Source of the DNA: JBNFVY01 sp049943335
Lineage (GTDB): Bacteria > Pseudomonadota > Alphaproteobacteria > Rhodobacterales > Rhodobacteraceae
DNA length: 64,000 nucleotides
NCBI RefSeq assembly: GCF_049943335.1
Contig: NZ_JBNFVY010000003.1
Location: 124,001 to 188,000 of the forward strand
Direction: 5' to 3'
The notes beneath the pieces were generated by a model. That model ran no database searches, had not been told where the DNA came from, and saw only the letters and a list, made by a program, of their open reading frames with translations. This document shows positions 43,995 to 52,152 of the stretch, piece after piece (positions within the stretch are counted from its first letter, which is position 1; each line of letters begins with the position of its first letter). The translations under genes were made by a program, and so were the position numbers.

Positions 43995-44029
43995 TACGGC
44001 GCCGTATGGCAGACCCATACGGTGCCGTA
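43995..44029. terminator. Strong hairpin between convergent doxX-family gene and hemB
   Basis: TACGGCGCCGTATGG and CCATACGGTGCCGTA form a 15-bp stem (one G-T pair) around a five-base loop. It has no T run but sits exactly between the two facing stop codons, so it probably blocks read-through from either side. Confidence 0.55.
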
Positions 44030-44034
44030 CGGCC

Positions 44035-45033
44035 CTATTCGTTCAACAATTTGGCGGCGGCGGGGGCAAAATAGGTCAACACCCCGTTGCAGCCTGCACG
44101 CTTGAACGCAAGAAGGCTTTCCATCATCACCTTTTCGCCGTCGATCCAGCCATTGTTCGCCGCGCCCGATATCATCGCGTATTCGCCGGACACCTGATAG
44201 GCAAAGGTGGGCGCGCCAAACGCGTCCTTCACGCGGCGGCAGATATCCAGATAGGGCATGCCGGGCTTGACCATCACCATGTCGGCCCCTTCGGACAGGT
44301 CACGTTCGACCAGCCGCAACGCCTCGTCCGCATTGCCCGGATCCATCTGATAGGTTTTCTTGTCGCCGACCAGCGCGCCCGAGGCGCCAACCGCGTCGCG
44401 AAAGGGGCCATAGAACCCGCTGGCATATTTCGCCGAATAGCTCATGATCGATACGTTGCGATGGCCGTCGGCTTCCAGCGCCCGGCGCATCGCCCCGACC
44501 CGCCCGTCCATCATGTCCGACGGGCCGATGATGTCGGCGCCCGCTTCGGCCTGGGCCAGCGTCATCTTGACCAGCGCCTCGATGGTTTCGTCGTTCATGA
44601 TCTCGCCGTCCACGACGAACCCGTCATGGCCGTTGATATTATAGGGGTCCAGCGCCACGTCGGTCATGATTGCCAGCTCGGGCACCCGGTCTTTGATCGC
44701 GCGAATGGCCGTGTTGGACAGGTTGTCCGCGCTCCAGGCCTGGGCGCAGTCTAGGGTTCGCGCCTCTTGGCTGGTGTAGGGAAACAGGCAGATGGCGGGG
44801 ATGCCCAACGCATACGCCTCGGCGGCCTTGGCAACCAGCCGGTCGATGGTCAGACGGCTGACCCCCGGCATCGACGGAATCGGAGTTTCGTCATCGTGGC
44901 CTTCCCGGATGAATACCGGCCAGATCAGATCGTTCACGCTCAGCTCGTTCTCGCGGACCAGATCGCGCAGCGCGCCCATTTTTCGGGTGCGGCGCAGGCG
45001 GGTCATCGGGAAGGGGGCGATGGATTTGGGCAT
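44035..45033 (-). CDS. hemB: Delta-aminolevulinic acid dehydratase (porphobilinogen synthase)
   Basis: The 332-aa enzyme condenses two aminolevulinates to porphobilinogen in tetrapyrrole synthesis. The two active-site lysines are in SYSAKYASGFYG and MVMVKPGMPYLD. The metal-site stretch is DVALDPYNINGHDG, with Asp in place of the zinc-binding cysteines, so this is the magnesium/potassium-type rather than the zinc-type enzyme. GAGGTG precedes the ATG. The long frame to 45249 was rejected as non-coding and would overlap the next gene. Confidence 0.97.
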   Translation of the reverse strand: MPKSIAPFPMTRLRRTRKMGALRDLVRENELSVNDLIWPVFIREGHDDETPIPSMPGVSRLTIDRLVAKAAEAYALGIPAICLFPYTSQEARTLDCAQAWSADNLSNTAIRAIKDRVPELAIMTDVALDPYNINGHDGFVVDGEIMNDETIEALVKMTLAQAEAGADIIGPSDMMDGRVGAMRRALEADGHRNVSIMSYSAKYASGFYGPFRDAVGASGALVGDKKTYQMDPGNADEALRLVERDLSEGADMVMVKPGMPYLDICRRVKDAFGAPTFAYQVSGEYAMISGAANNGWIDGEKVMMESLLAFKRAGCNGVLTYFAPAAAKLLNE

Positions 45034-45152
45034 CGGGCACCTCGCAATTGTTGCGCCCGAAGGGGTGACATGTATTTTCACCGCGCTCAAGGGTGGGATT
45101 CGCCGCAACCCGCAGCTAGATTGCGCAAGACACGCACCGGGAAGGGCCAGCA

Positions 45153-45680
45153 TTGGACGTCTATCAGACCATATTCGAGGTGATCGACATGCGATCATTC
45201 TCGAACCTGTGGTACTGGATCGCGCTGGCCGTGGTCTGGTCGACCGCATCGCATTTCGTGCTGGGCGTGCCGTTTGACCTGATCTTGCGGGCCAAGCGAA
45301 ACGGCGGCCAGGACGAGGTGGACATGCACGATCTGGTGCGCATCAACGTCAACCGCATCCTGAACATCGGGCAGGTGGCGGGCCTGTGGATCACCGGGTT
45401 GGGCTGTCTGGTTTTGACCATGCTGGCGCTTTTGGGGTTCGTTTACCGGGCCGAGTTTGCACAGGCGCTGTTCCTGTTGGCCTTTCCGATGTCGCTGGTT
45501 GGCATCTTGTCGTCGCGGGCTGCGGCCAGCATCCAGGCCTCTGGCGCGGAGGGGGATGACCTTTATCGCCGTCTGCGCCGTCACCGTTTGTATACGCAGG
45601 CGATCGGCATGATATCGATCCTGGTGACGGCCATGTGGGGCATGTACAAAAATATCGCCGTGGGGCCTTTCGGGTACTGA
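45153..45680 (+). CDS. Four-helix membrane protein of Rhodobacterales, unknown function
   Basis: A 175-aa protein with about four hydrophobic segments (about 20-45, 75-98, 103-125, 152-170) and a conserved-looking opening DVYQTIFEVIDMRSFSNLWYW. The start is a TTG behind GAAGGG; the ATG at 45189 (MRSFSNLW) is the alternative. Similar proteins are sometimes labelled 'component of SufBCD complex', but nothing in the sequence or its neighbours supports that. It lies just upstream of mfd, four bases away, so the two are likely co-transcribed. Confidence 0.78.
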   Translation: MDVYQTIFEVIDMRSFSNLWYWIALAVVWSTASHFVLGVPFDLILRAKRNGGQDEVDMHDLVRINVNRILNIGQVAGLWITGLGCLVLTMLALLGFVYRAEFAQALFLLAFPMSLVGILSSRAAASIQASGAEGDDLYRRLRRHRLYTQAIGMISILVTAMWGMYKNIAVGPFGY

Positions 45681-45684
45681 TCGC

Positions 45685-48600
45685 ATGACCCAATCCAGAC
45701 ATATCACCCGGGGCGGCGCGCCCGAGGGATTCGACGCGCTTTTGCTGGCCGAAGCCGCGCGCGATCACGTCGTGCTCCATGTGGCGCGCGACGACAGAAG
45801 CCTGGCCGCAATGCGCGCCGCGCTGGCGTTCTTCGCCCCCGACATGCCCGTGCTAGCCTTTCCCGGCTGGGATTGCCTGCCGTATGACCGCGTGTCGCCG
45901 AACCCGGACATATCGGCCACGCGCATGGCCACATTGGCCGCACTGGCCAAAGGCGCGGTGCCAAAGCGTTTTATCGTGTTGACGACGCTGAACGCCGCAA
46001 CCCAGCGGGTGCCCGCCCGCGCGGTGCTGCAACAGGCGGCCTGGTCGGCGCGCGTGGGCGAACGGATCGACGAAGAGGCCTTGCGCGGCTTTCTGGTGCG
46101 CATGGGGTTTACGCAGGCGCCGACGGTGCTCGAACCGGGCGATTACGCCATTCGCGGCGGCATTATCGACATTTATCCCCCCGGTCAGGCCGGCCCGGTG
46201 CGGCTGGACCTTTTTGGCGATGTGCTGGACGGGGCGCGCCGCTTTGATCCCGAAACGCAAAGAACCACCGAAACTCTATCGCAGGTTGATCTGGCGCCCG
46301 TCTCCGAGGTGCTTCTGGACGAGGCGGCGATCACCCGGTTTCGCCAGAACTACCGCATCGAATTTGGCGCCGCAGGCACCGACGATCCGCTCTACGAGGC
46401 CGTCAGCGCCGGGCGCAAACACCAGGGCATCGAACACTGGCTGCCGTTTTTCCACGCGCATCTGGAAACCCTGTTCGACTATCTTCCAGAAGCAGAAATA
46501 ACGCTGGAAGATCAATCCTCTGCGCAGCGTATGTCACGTTGGGAAGGCATCGTCGATCAATACGAAACCCGCCGCCACGCGCTCGGGCAGAAAAGCCGTG
46601 TGGATACCGTTTACAAGCCGTGCCCGCCGGGGCTGCTTTATCTGGACGATGCCGCCTGGGATCGGGCGATTGCCGGCCACCGCGTGGTACAGATGCACCC
46701 GTTGCCGCAGGCAACCGGCCCGAATGTGGTGGACGCAGGCGGGCGCGTCGGGCGCAATTTCGCGCCCGAACGACAGCGCGAAGATGTCAATCTTTTCGAC
46801 GCATTAGAGCATCATATTGAGGCAAAGCGGCGCGACGGTCAGGTGATCATCGCGTCTTTTTCCGAAGGCGCGCGTGAGCGGCTTGAGGGGCTGTTGGAAG
46901 ACCAGGGATTGGTCGGCGCAACCCGCATTTCGACCTTCAACGATGTCCCCGAGGGCAAAGGCGGCGTGTACCTGGCGATCTGGCCCCTGGGCACCGGGTT
47001 CGAAGGCCGTGGCCTGACGGTGATTTCCGAACAGGACGTGCTCGGGGATCGCATGGTGCGCCGCGGCCCGAAAAAGCGCCGGGCCGAAAACTTTCTCACC
47101 GAAGCGCAATCGCTGTCGCCCGGCGATCTGATCGTGCACGTCGATCACGGGGTCGGCATTTTTCGCGGGCTGGAAGTCATCGATGCGCTTGGCGCCCGAC
47201 ACGAATGCCTGCTGTTGGAATATGCGGGCGGCGACCGGCTGTATTTGCCGGTGGAAAACATCGAACTGCTGTCGCGCTATGGCCAGGATGAAGGCCTGCT
47301 CGACAAGCTGGGCGGCGGCGCCTGGCAGTCGAAAAAGGCCCGGCTGAAACAGCGCATCCGCGAGATTGCCGACAAGCTGATCCGCATCGCCGCCGAGCGC
47401 CACCTGCGCAAGGCCCCCATCGTGACCCCGCCAGACGGGATGTGGGACGCCTTTTGCGCGCGATTCCCCTATCAGGAAACCGAAGATCAGCTGAAAGCCA
47501 TCGAAGATGTGCTGGACGATCTGGAAGCGGGTCTGCCGATGGATCGCCTGATCTGCGGCGACGTGGGCTTTGGCAAAACCGAGGTTGCCATGCGCGCTGC
47601 CTTTATCGCCGCCGTGTCCGGCCTGCAGGTAGCCATGATCGCGCCCACCACGCTGCTTGCGCGCCAGCATTTCAATTCCTTTGCCGACCGATTTCGCGGT
47701 TTTCCCATCAATGTCAGGCCCTTGTCGCGCTTTGTTAGCGCGCGCGACGCCGCCAAGACCCGCGAGGGGCTGACCAGTGGCGAAATCGATATCGTCGTGG
47801 GCACCCACGCGCTGCTGGCCAAACAAGTCAAGTTCAAGAACCTCGGCCTGTTGATCGTCGACGAAGAGCAGCGCTTTGGCGTGAACCACAAGGAACGCCT
47901 GAAAGAACTGCGCAGCGATATCCACGTGCTGACCCTGTCGGCCACGCCAATCCCGCGCACGCTGCAAATGTCGCTGACCGGGGTGCGCGACCTGTCGATC
48001 ATCGGCACGCCGCCCGTCGACCGGCTGTCGATCCGCACTTATGTGTCCGAATTTGATGCCGTCACCGTGCGCGAGGCGCTGCTGCGCGAACACTATCGCG
48101 GCGGGCAGTCGTTCTTTGTTGTTCCGCGCATCAAGGACATCCCCGAAATCGAAGAGTTCCTGCGCGATTCCGTGCCCGAGGTCAGCTTTGTCGTCGCCCA
48201 TGGCCAGATGGCGGCGGGCGAACTGGATGACCGGATGAACGCGTTTTACGACGGCAAGTACGACGTGCTTTTGGCGACGACGATCATCGAAAGCGGCATC
48301 GACATCCCCACCGCGAACACGATGATCATCCATCGTGCTGACATGTTCGGTCTGGCGCAGCTCTACCAGATCCGGGGCCGGGTGGGCCGGGCAAAGGTGC
48401 GCGCCTATGCTTATTTGACAACCAAGCCGCGCGTGCCGCTGACGCCGGGCGCGGAAAAACGTCTGCGCGTCCTGGGCAGTCTGGATACGCTGGGCGCAGG
48501 CTTTACCCTGGCCAGCCAGGATCTGGATATTCGCGGGGCCGGCAACCTGGTGGGCGAAGAGCAGTCCGGCCAGATGCGCGAGGTGGGCTTCGAACTGTAC

Positions 48601-49128
48601 CAATCCATGCTGGAAGAGGCGATCGCCAAGATCAAATCGGGCGAGTCCGAAGGCATTCCATCGCTGGACGATGGCGATTGGTCGCCGCAGATCAACTTGG
48701 GCGTTTCTGTTTTGATCCCCGAGGATTACGTGCCCGACCTTGATGTGCGGCTGGGGCTCTATCGCCGCCTGTCCGCGTTGCATTCCAAGGTGGAACTGGA
48801 AGGCTTCGCCGCCGAATTGATCGACCGTTTCGGCAAACTGCCCAAAGAGGTCAACACGCTGCTTCTGATCGTTCGGATCAAGGAAATGTGCCGCAAGGCA
48901 CAGATTGCGCGGCTGGATGGCGGCCCCAAGGGCGCCACGATCCAGTTCCACAACGATAAATTCCCCAATCCCAAAGGTTTGGTTGACTTTGTTCAGGCCC
49001 AGAACGGGCTGGCCAAGGTCAAGGACAACAAGATCGTCATCCGGCGAGACTGGAAAAAAGACAGCGACAAGATCAAGGGCGTTTTCGCCATTGCGCAGGA
49101 TCTGGCGCGTCACGCCAAGGCGGGCTGA
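45685..49128 (+). CDS. mfd: Transcription-repair coupling factor Mfd
   Basis: The 1147-aa translocase removes RNA polymerase stalled at DNA damage and recruits UvrA. The UvrB-like N-terminal region (about 1-450) is followed by the RNA-polymerase-interacting domain (SLSPGDLIVHVDHGVGIFRG), the helicase motor with GDVGFGKTEVAMRAA and DEEQRFGVNHKE, motif VI in QIRGRVGRAKVRAYAYL, and a C-terminal TRCF domain. Length matches the family. A long open frame on the opposite strand is only a shadow of its codon bias. Confidence 0.98.
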   Translation: MTQSRHITRGGAPEGFDALLLAEAARDHVVLHVARDDRSLAAMRAALAFFAPDMPVLAFPGWDCLPYDRVSPNPDISATRMATLAALAKGAVPKRFIVLTTLNAATQRVPARAVLQQAAWSARVGERIDEEALRGFLVRMGFTQAPTVLEPGDYAIRGGIIDIYPPGQAGPVRLDLFGDVLDGARRFDPETQRTTETLSQVDLAPVSEVLLDEAAITRFRQNYRIEFGAAGTDDPLYEAVSAGRKHQGIEHWLPFFHAHLETLFDYLPEAEITLEDQSSAQRMSRWEGIVDQYETRRHALGQKSRVDTVYKPCPPGLLYLDDAAWDRAIAGHRVVQMHPLPQATGPNVVDAGGRVGRNFAPERQREDVNLFDALEHHIEAKRRDGQVIIASFSEGARERLEGLLEDQGLVGATRISTFNDVPEGKGGVYLAIWPLGTGFEGRGLTVISEQDVLGDRMVRRGPKKRRAENFLTEAQSLSPGDLIVHVDHGVGIFRGLEVIDALGARHECLLLEYAGGDRLYLPVENIELLSRYGQDEGLLDKLGGGAWQSKKARLKQRIREIADKLIRIAAERHLRKAPIVTPPDGMWDAFCARFPYQETEDQLKAIEDVLDDLEAGLPMDRLICGDVGFGKTEVAMRAAFIAAVSGLQVAMIAPTTLLARQHFNSFADRFRGFPINVRPLSRFVSARDAAKTREGLTSGEIDIVVGTHALLAKQVKFKNLGLLIVDEEQRFGVNHKERLKELRSDIHVLTLSATPIPRTLQMSLTGVRDLSIIGTPPVDRLSIRTYVSEFDAVTVREALLREHYRGGQSFFVVPRIKDIPEIEEFLRDSVPEVSFVVAHGQMAAGELDDRMNAFYDGKYDVLLATTIIESGIDIPTANTMIIHRADMFGLAQLYQIRGRVGRAKVRAYAYLTTKPRVPLTPGAEKRLRVLGSLDTLGAGFTLASQDLDIRGAGNLVGEEQSGQMREVGFELYQSMLEEAIAKIKSGESEGIPSLDDGDWSPQINLGVSVLIPEDYVPDLDVRLGLYRRLSALHSKVELEGFAAELIDRFGKLPKEVNTLLLIVRIKEMCRKAQIARLDGGPKGATIQFHNDKFPNPKGLVDFVQAQNGLAKVKDNKIVIRRDWKKDSDKIKGVFAIAQDLARHAKAG

Positions 49129-49196
49129 TCCGCCCGGGGTGTCCGGCAAAACAGCCGCGCTGCGGCCATACAGATGCCCCGCGCCAGCCCCCCAGC

Positions 49197-49220
49197 ACCA
49201 AGATCGCTACCAAGATCGCT
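49197..49220. repeat. Perfect 12-bp tandem repeat, two copies
   Basis: ACCAAGATCGCT occurs twice without a gap in the 234-base space between mfd and the convergent FrnE-type gene. No function is apparent. Confidence 0.9.
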
Positions 49221-49362
49221 AAGGCGGATAGCCCTTGATCAGCGCATCCGAGTGCAGCGCGGCGGCAAGGGCGGGCAGGGCGGCGATGTGAACGCAAAGC
49301 TATTGGCGACGGCCGAAAATAACGGCGCGCTCAGTGTGCCAGAGACGCCATCGCACACGCGC

Positions 49363-49998
49363 TCAATCGCCCTGTTCGGCCAGCTCGTCCAGAACCTGCA
49401 GCCACAACTCAGGCGGTTGCGCGCCGGGCACCGCATGACGTCCACCCACGATGAACAGCGGCACCGCATCCACGCCCCGTTCGCGGGCGTGGGCATCGCG
49501 CTGGCGGATCAGATCGACATCTGCATCGCTGTCCAGCAGACGCAGGGTGACATCGCGATCCATACCGAAGCGTATGGCGATATCGGCCAGCACCTGGTGG
49601 TCGCCAATGTCGCGCCCTTCCTTGAAATAGGCGGCGAACAGGGCGGACACCACCGGTGTCTGCGCGCCTTCGACCCCGGCCCAATGGATCAGCCGATGGG
49701 CGTCAAGCGTATTGGGCGTGCGTTCGATTGCGGGCAGGTCCAGCTTTAGGCCGGCTTTTTCGGCGTGCTCCAGCACGGGGCCATAGGATTTCACCACGCC
49801 GTCGCGTCCGCCGAACTTGGTTTCGAGATACTCGATGCGGTCCATCCCGTCCGCTGGCATGTCCGGGTTCAGTTGAAACGGGTGCCATTCAATCGCGAAC
49901 GGATGGTCCGGGCGCTGTTCCAGCGCGCGGTCCAGGTTCGTTTTTCCGATGTAGCACCACGGGCAAATCGGGTCTGAGAATATGTCCAGCTTGATCAT
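49363..49998 (-). CDS. DsbA-family oxidoreductase, FrnE type
   Basis: A 211-aa thioredoxin-fold protein without a signal peptide, so cytoplasmic. The active site is SDPICPWCYIGK, a CPWC redox pair at the start of the FrnE/2-hydroxychromene-isomerase-like fold; the cis-Pro region is VDAVPLFIVGG. Members act as disulfide isomerases in stress, but the partner proteins are unknown. The ATG at 49998 was preferred to a GTG six bases upstream. It faces mfd. Confidence 0.92.
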   Translation of the reverse strand: MIKLDIFSDPICPWCYIGKTNLDRALEQRPDHPFAIEWHPFQLNPDMPADGMDRIEYLETKFGGRDGVVKSYGPVLEHAEKAGLKLDLPAIERTPNTLDAHRLIHWAGVEGAQTPVVSALFAAYFKEGRDIGDHQVLADIAIRFGMDRDVTLRLLDSDADVDLIRQRDAHARERGVDAVPLFIVGGRHAVPGAQPPELWLQVLDELAEQGD

Positions 49999-50120
49999 TC
50001 GCACGGGCTAAGCGTTGCGGTGGCGCAGGTCAAGCGCGCCAAAAAAGAACACTGTTCCCCGTGGTCACGAATGCGCGAGCGCGCGATGTTCCCGGTGGCC
50101 CTACATCTTGTGTTTTGCGC

Positions 50121-50140
50121 GGTTTGCAAATTTGCAAACC
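50121..50140. promoter_or_regulatory. Perfect 20-bp palindrome with two TTTGCAAA half-sites
   Basis: GGTTTGCAAATTTGCAAACC is its own reverse complement and contains TTTGCAAA twice back to back. It lies about 120 bases upstream of both the small membrane protein gene (plus) and the FrnE gene (minus). TTTGCAAA repeats are the reported binding pattern of short-chain acyl-CoA regulators of the ScfR/PccR group. Confidence 0.5.
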
Positions 50141-50257
50141 CATCGAAGTTCACCCTTTATACCTGGTCTGTTCGCGCCATCAACCCGGCGCTCGTAACAT
50201 GCCATCTCGCTTGGTTCGACGCGCCAGAATCGCCTAACATTCTGAGTACAAGTGATA

Positions 50258-50488
50258 ATGAGCAGTGCGATGACACATATTCAGGATCTTTCGACCCCAA
50301 CGACCCGGGCAAAGCGCAGTGCGCGGTTGCGGGTACCATTCATGACGTTGCTTGTGGGCGGGATGGCGGCGCTCGCCGTGGCCCTGGGGGCGCTGAACAA
50401 TGTGCTAGAAGACTGGGTCGTGGCCAAATCCGACTTTGGCCAGATGAGCGAAGTTGAATTCGTATCGGGCCAGATCCTCGCGGACTAA
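50258..50488 (+). CDS. Small single-pass membrane protein, unknown function
   Basis: A 76-aa protein with a polar N-terminus (MSSAMTHIQDLSTPTTRAKR), one membrane helix (about 27-47, VPFMTLLVGGMAALAVALGAL) and an acidic C-terminal tail. ATGs at 50258 and 50270 and a GTG at 50252 are all in frame, and none has a clear ribosome site. It follows the TTTGCAAA palindrome and overlaps the 3' end of the convergent acyl-CoA ligase gene by four bases. I do not recognise the family. Confidence 0.6.
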   Translation: MSSAMTHIQDLSTPTTRAKRSARLRVPFMTLLVGGMAALAVALGALNNVLEDWVVAKSDFGQMSEVEFVSGQILAD

Positions 50489-51990
50489 AGCGCCTTGCGC
50501 AACGCGCGACGCTGGATCTTGCCGTTCCGGTTCTTGGGCAGCGCCGCGACATGAACAAAGACCCGGGGCGTCTTGTACCGGGCCAGCCGCGACGCGGCGA
50601 ACGAAACCAAGGAAGCCTCCGCAAGAGGGGCATCGGCGGTGTAATACAGGCAAACGGCGGTGGTGTCGGCCTTGACGGGTTGCTCCACCGCCGCACACTC
50701 GTGGATGTCGGGGTGGGCGGTGAATACGGCCTCAACCTCGACCGGCGACACCCGAAAGCCCCCCGCATTCATCATGTCATCGTCGCGGCCCAGATAGGTG
50801 ATCGCGCCATCTTCGGCCATGCTGACCTGATCGCCGGTGACGAACCAATCGCCGTGAAAACGCGCCTCGGTCGCTTCGGGCGCGCCCCAATATCCCAACA
50901 TCAACCCCGGATCGCTGCGATGCACGGCCAGCGTGCCGCCCATACCCCGCCGTACGGGGACGCCATCGGGTGACAATACGGCAACGTATCGTCCCTCTTG
51001 CGCATAGCCCAAGGCCCCCTCTGGCGCGGGGCGCGATGGGGCGCCTGACACGAAGGTGGAACATTCGGACATGCCAAACGCCTCGTAAATCGCGGTGCCT
51101 GTGGCGGCGCTCCAGCGCGCCCGGATCGCTGCGGGCAGTTTTTCACCCGCGGACAACCCGTGGCGCAATGACGGCAGGTCGGGCATGTCGGCGCGCAGCA
51201 TTTGTCGGTACACGCCGGGCGTGGCGGCAAAGATTGTCGCCGCATCACGCGCCAGCAATGCAGGCAGATCGGTGGACGCGGTGCCCACAGCGGGGATGAC
51301 AGCTGTCGCGCCGAGCGCCCACGGATCCATCAGCCCGGTGCCCAGTGTATATGTCCAGTTGAACGCGCCCGCGTGCAGAACCCGGTCGCTCGGGGTTAGC
51401 CCGAACCAGCCGTCGTGCATCATGCGCCGTGCCCAGATCGCGCGATGCGCATGGGTGACCGCGCGCGCCGCGCCCGACGTGCCCGAGGTATAGATGATAT
51501 AGGCCGGGCGATCCGGCGCGCCCATGTGCCAGTCGCAAGGCGGGCGCTGATGCAGATCGTGCAGCGCATCAGCGCCAAGCACGGGAATGTCCTGCGATGG
51601 CAAGGCAATACCCGTGTCCGCGACAACCAGCGCGGGGCTGATTTCATCCGCGATTTTGGTCACTTCGGGGCCGGTCAACATGGGGGATGTGGGCACGGGG
51701 ATCAGCCCCACGGCGATCGCCGCCAGATAAGTCAGCGGAAATTCGACCGTATTGCCCAGCCGCATCAAAACCCGATCGCCCGGGGTCAGCCCCTGGTCCA
51801 GCAGCGCAGTCCCAAGGCCACGCGTGGCGCGCGTAAGCTCTGCGTAACTCCAGACTTCGCGCCGGTTTCCCGCGATGATCAGCGCGGGTTTGTCCGGCGT
51901 GGCCTGACCAGCGGCCAGTACGTACCGGGCCATATTGAAGGACTGCGGCGCAGGGTCACGCAGTTGCTCGGGGGCGATGACAGACAGCAT
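50485..51990 (-). CDS. Acyl-CoA synthetase, AMP-forming (benzoate-CoA ligase-like)
   Basis: A 501-aa adenylate-forming enzyme that activates a carboxylic acid to its CoA thioester. P-loop YIIYTSGTSGAARAV, A5 motif YEAFGMSE, A7 GDWFVTGDQ, hinge LGRDDDMMNAGGFRVSP and the C-terminal catalytic Lys in RNGKIQRR are all present, so it should be active. The closest look is to aromatic or short-chain acid ligases; substrate is unclear. It is the last gene of a set that starts with a peptide-binding protein, and the TTTGCAAA palindrome lies beyond its 3' end. Confidence 0.9.
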   Translation of the reverse strand: MLSVIAPEQLRDPAPQSFNMARYVLAAGQATPDKPALIIAGNRREVWSYAELTRATRGLGTALLDQGLTPGDRVLMRLGNTVEFPLTYLAAIAVGLIPVPTSPMLTGPEVTKIADEISPALVVADTGIALPSQDIPVLGADALHDLHQRPPCDWHMGAPDRPAYIIYTSGTSGAARAVTHAHRAIWARRMMHDGWFGLTPSDRVLHAGAFNWTYTLGTGLMDPWALGATAVIPAVGTASTDLPALLARDAATIFAATPGVYRQMLRADMPDLPSLRHGLSAGEKLPAAIRARWSAATGTAIYEAFGMSECSTFVSGAPSRPAPEGALGYAQEGRYVAVLSPDGVPVRRGMGGTLAVHRSDPGLMLGYWGAPEATEARFHGDWFVTGDQVSMAEDGAITYLGRDDDMMNAGGFRVSPVEVEAVFTAHPDIHECAAVEQPVKADTTAVCLYYTADAPLAEASLVSFAASRLARYKTPRVFVHVAALPKNRNGKIQRRALRKAL

Positions 51991-51999
51991 GGGGCGGCG

Positions 52000-52149
52000 T
52001 CAGAGCACGGTTTTGGTCACGCTGGTGGTCACCTTGACCGCGCCCTTGGCGGCGGTGCTGGTGGCCTTGACGCCGACGCGTGCGGTGGTGCAACCGCCAA
52101 GAGACAGGGCCAAGGCCATAGCGAATGCAATGGTTGAACTACGCTTCAC
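52000..52149 (-). CDS. 49-residue lipoprotein, unknown function
   Basis: A tiny gene: GTG start behind AAAGGA (eight bases), TGA stop. The product MKRSSTIAFAMALALSLGGC has a textbook lipoprotein signal with the lipobox LGGC (Cys20), followed by a 29-residue Thr/Ser/Val/Lys tail ending SVTKTVL. It starts four bases after the stop of the upstream solute-binding protein gene, so it is part of that message. Small lipoproteins of this kind are known but unassigned in Rhodobacterales. Confidence 0.75.
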   Translation of the reverse strand: MKRSSTIAFAMALALSLGGCTTARVGVKATSTAAKGAVKVTTSVTKTVL

Positions 52150-52152
52150 AAG

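Noticed and set aside
46804..49149. Very long open frame antisense to mfd
   Set aside because: It mirrors the third-position GC bias of mfd, its translation is low in complexity and rich in His, Gln and Gly, and it matches no family I know. mfd on the other strand is unmistakable.
50020..50457. Longer frame covering the small membrane protein gene
   Set aside because: Its composition (many Cys, Trp and Arg, no clear domain) looks random, and it crosses the TTTGCAAA palindrome and probable promoter. The 76-aa frame has a sensible membrane helix.
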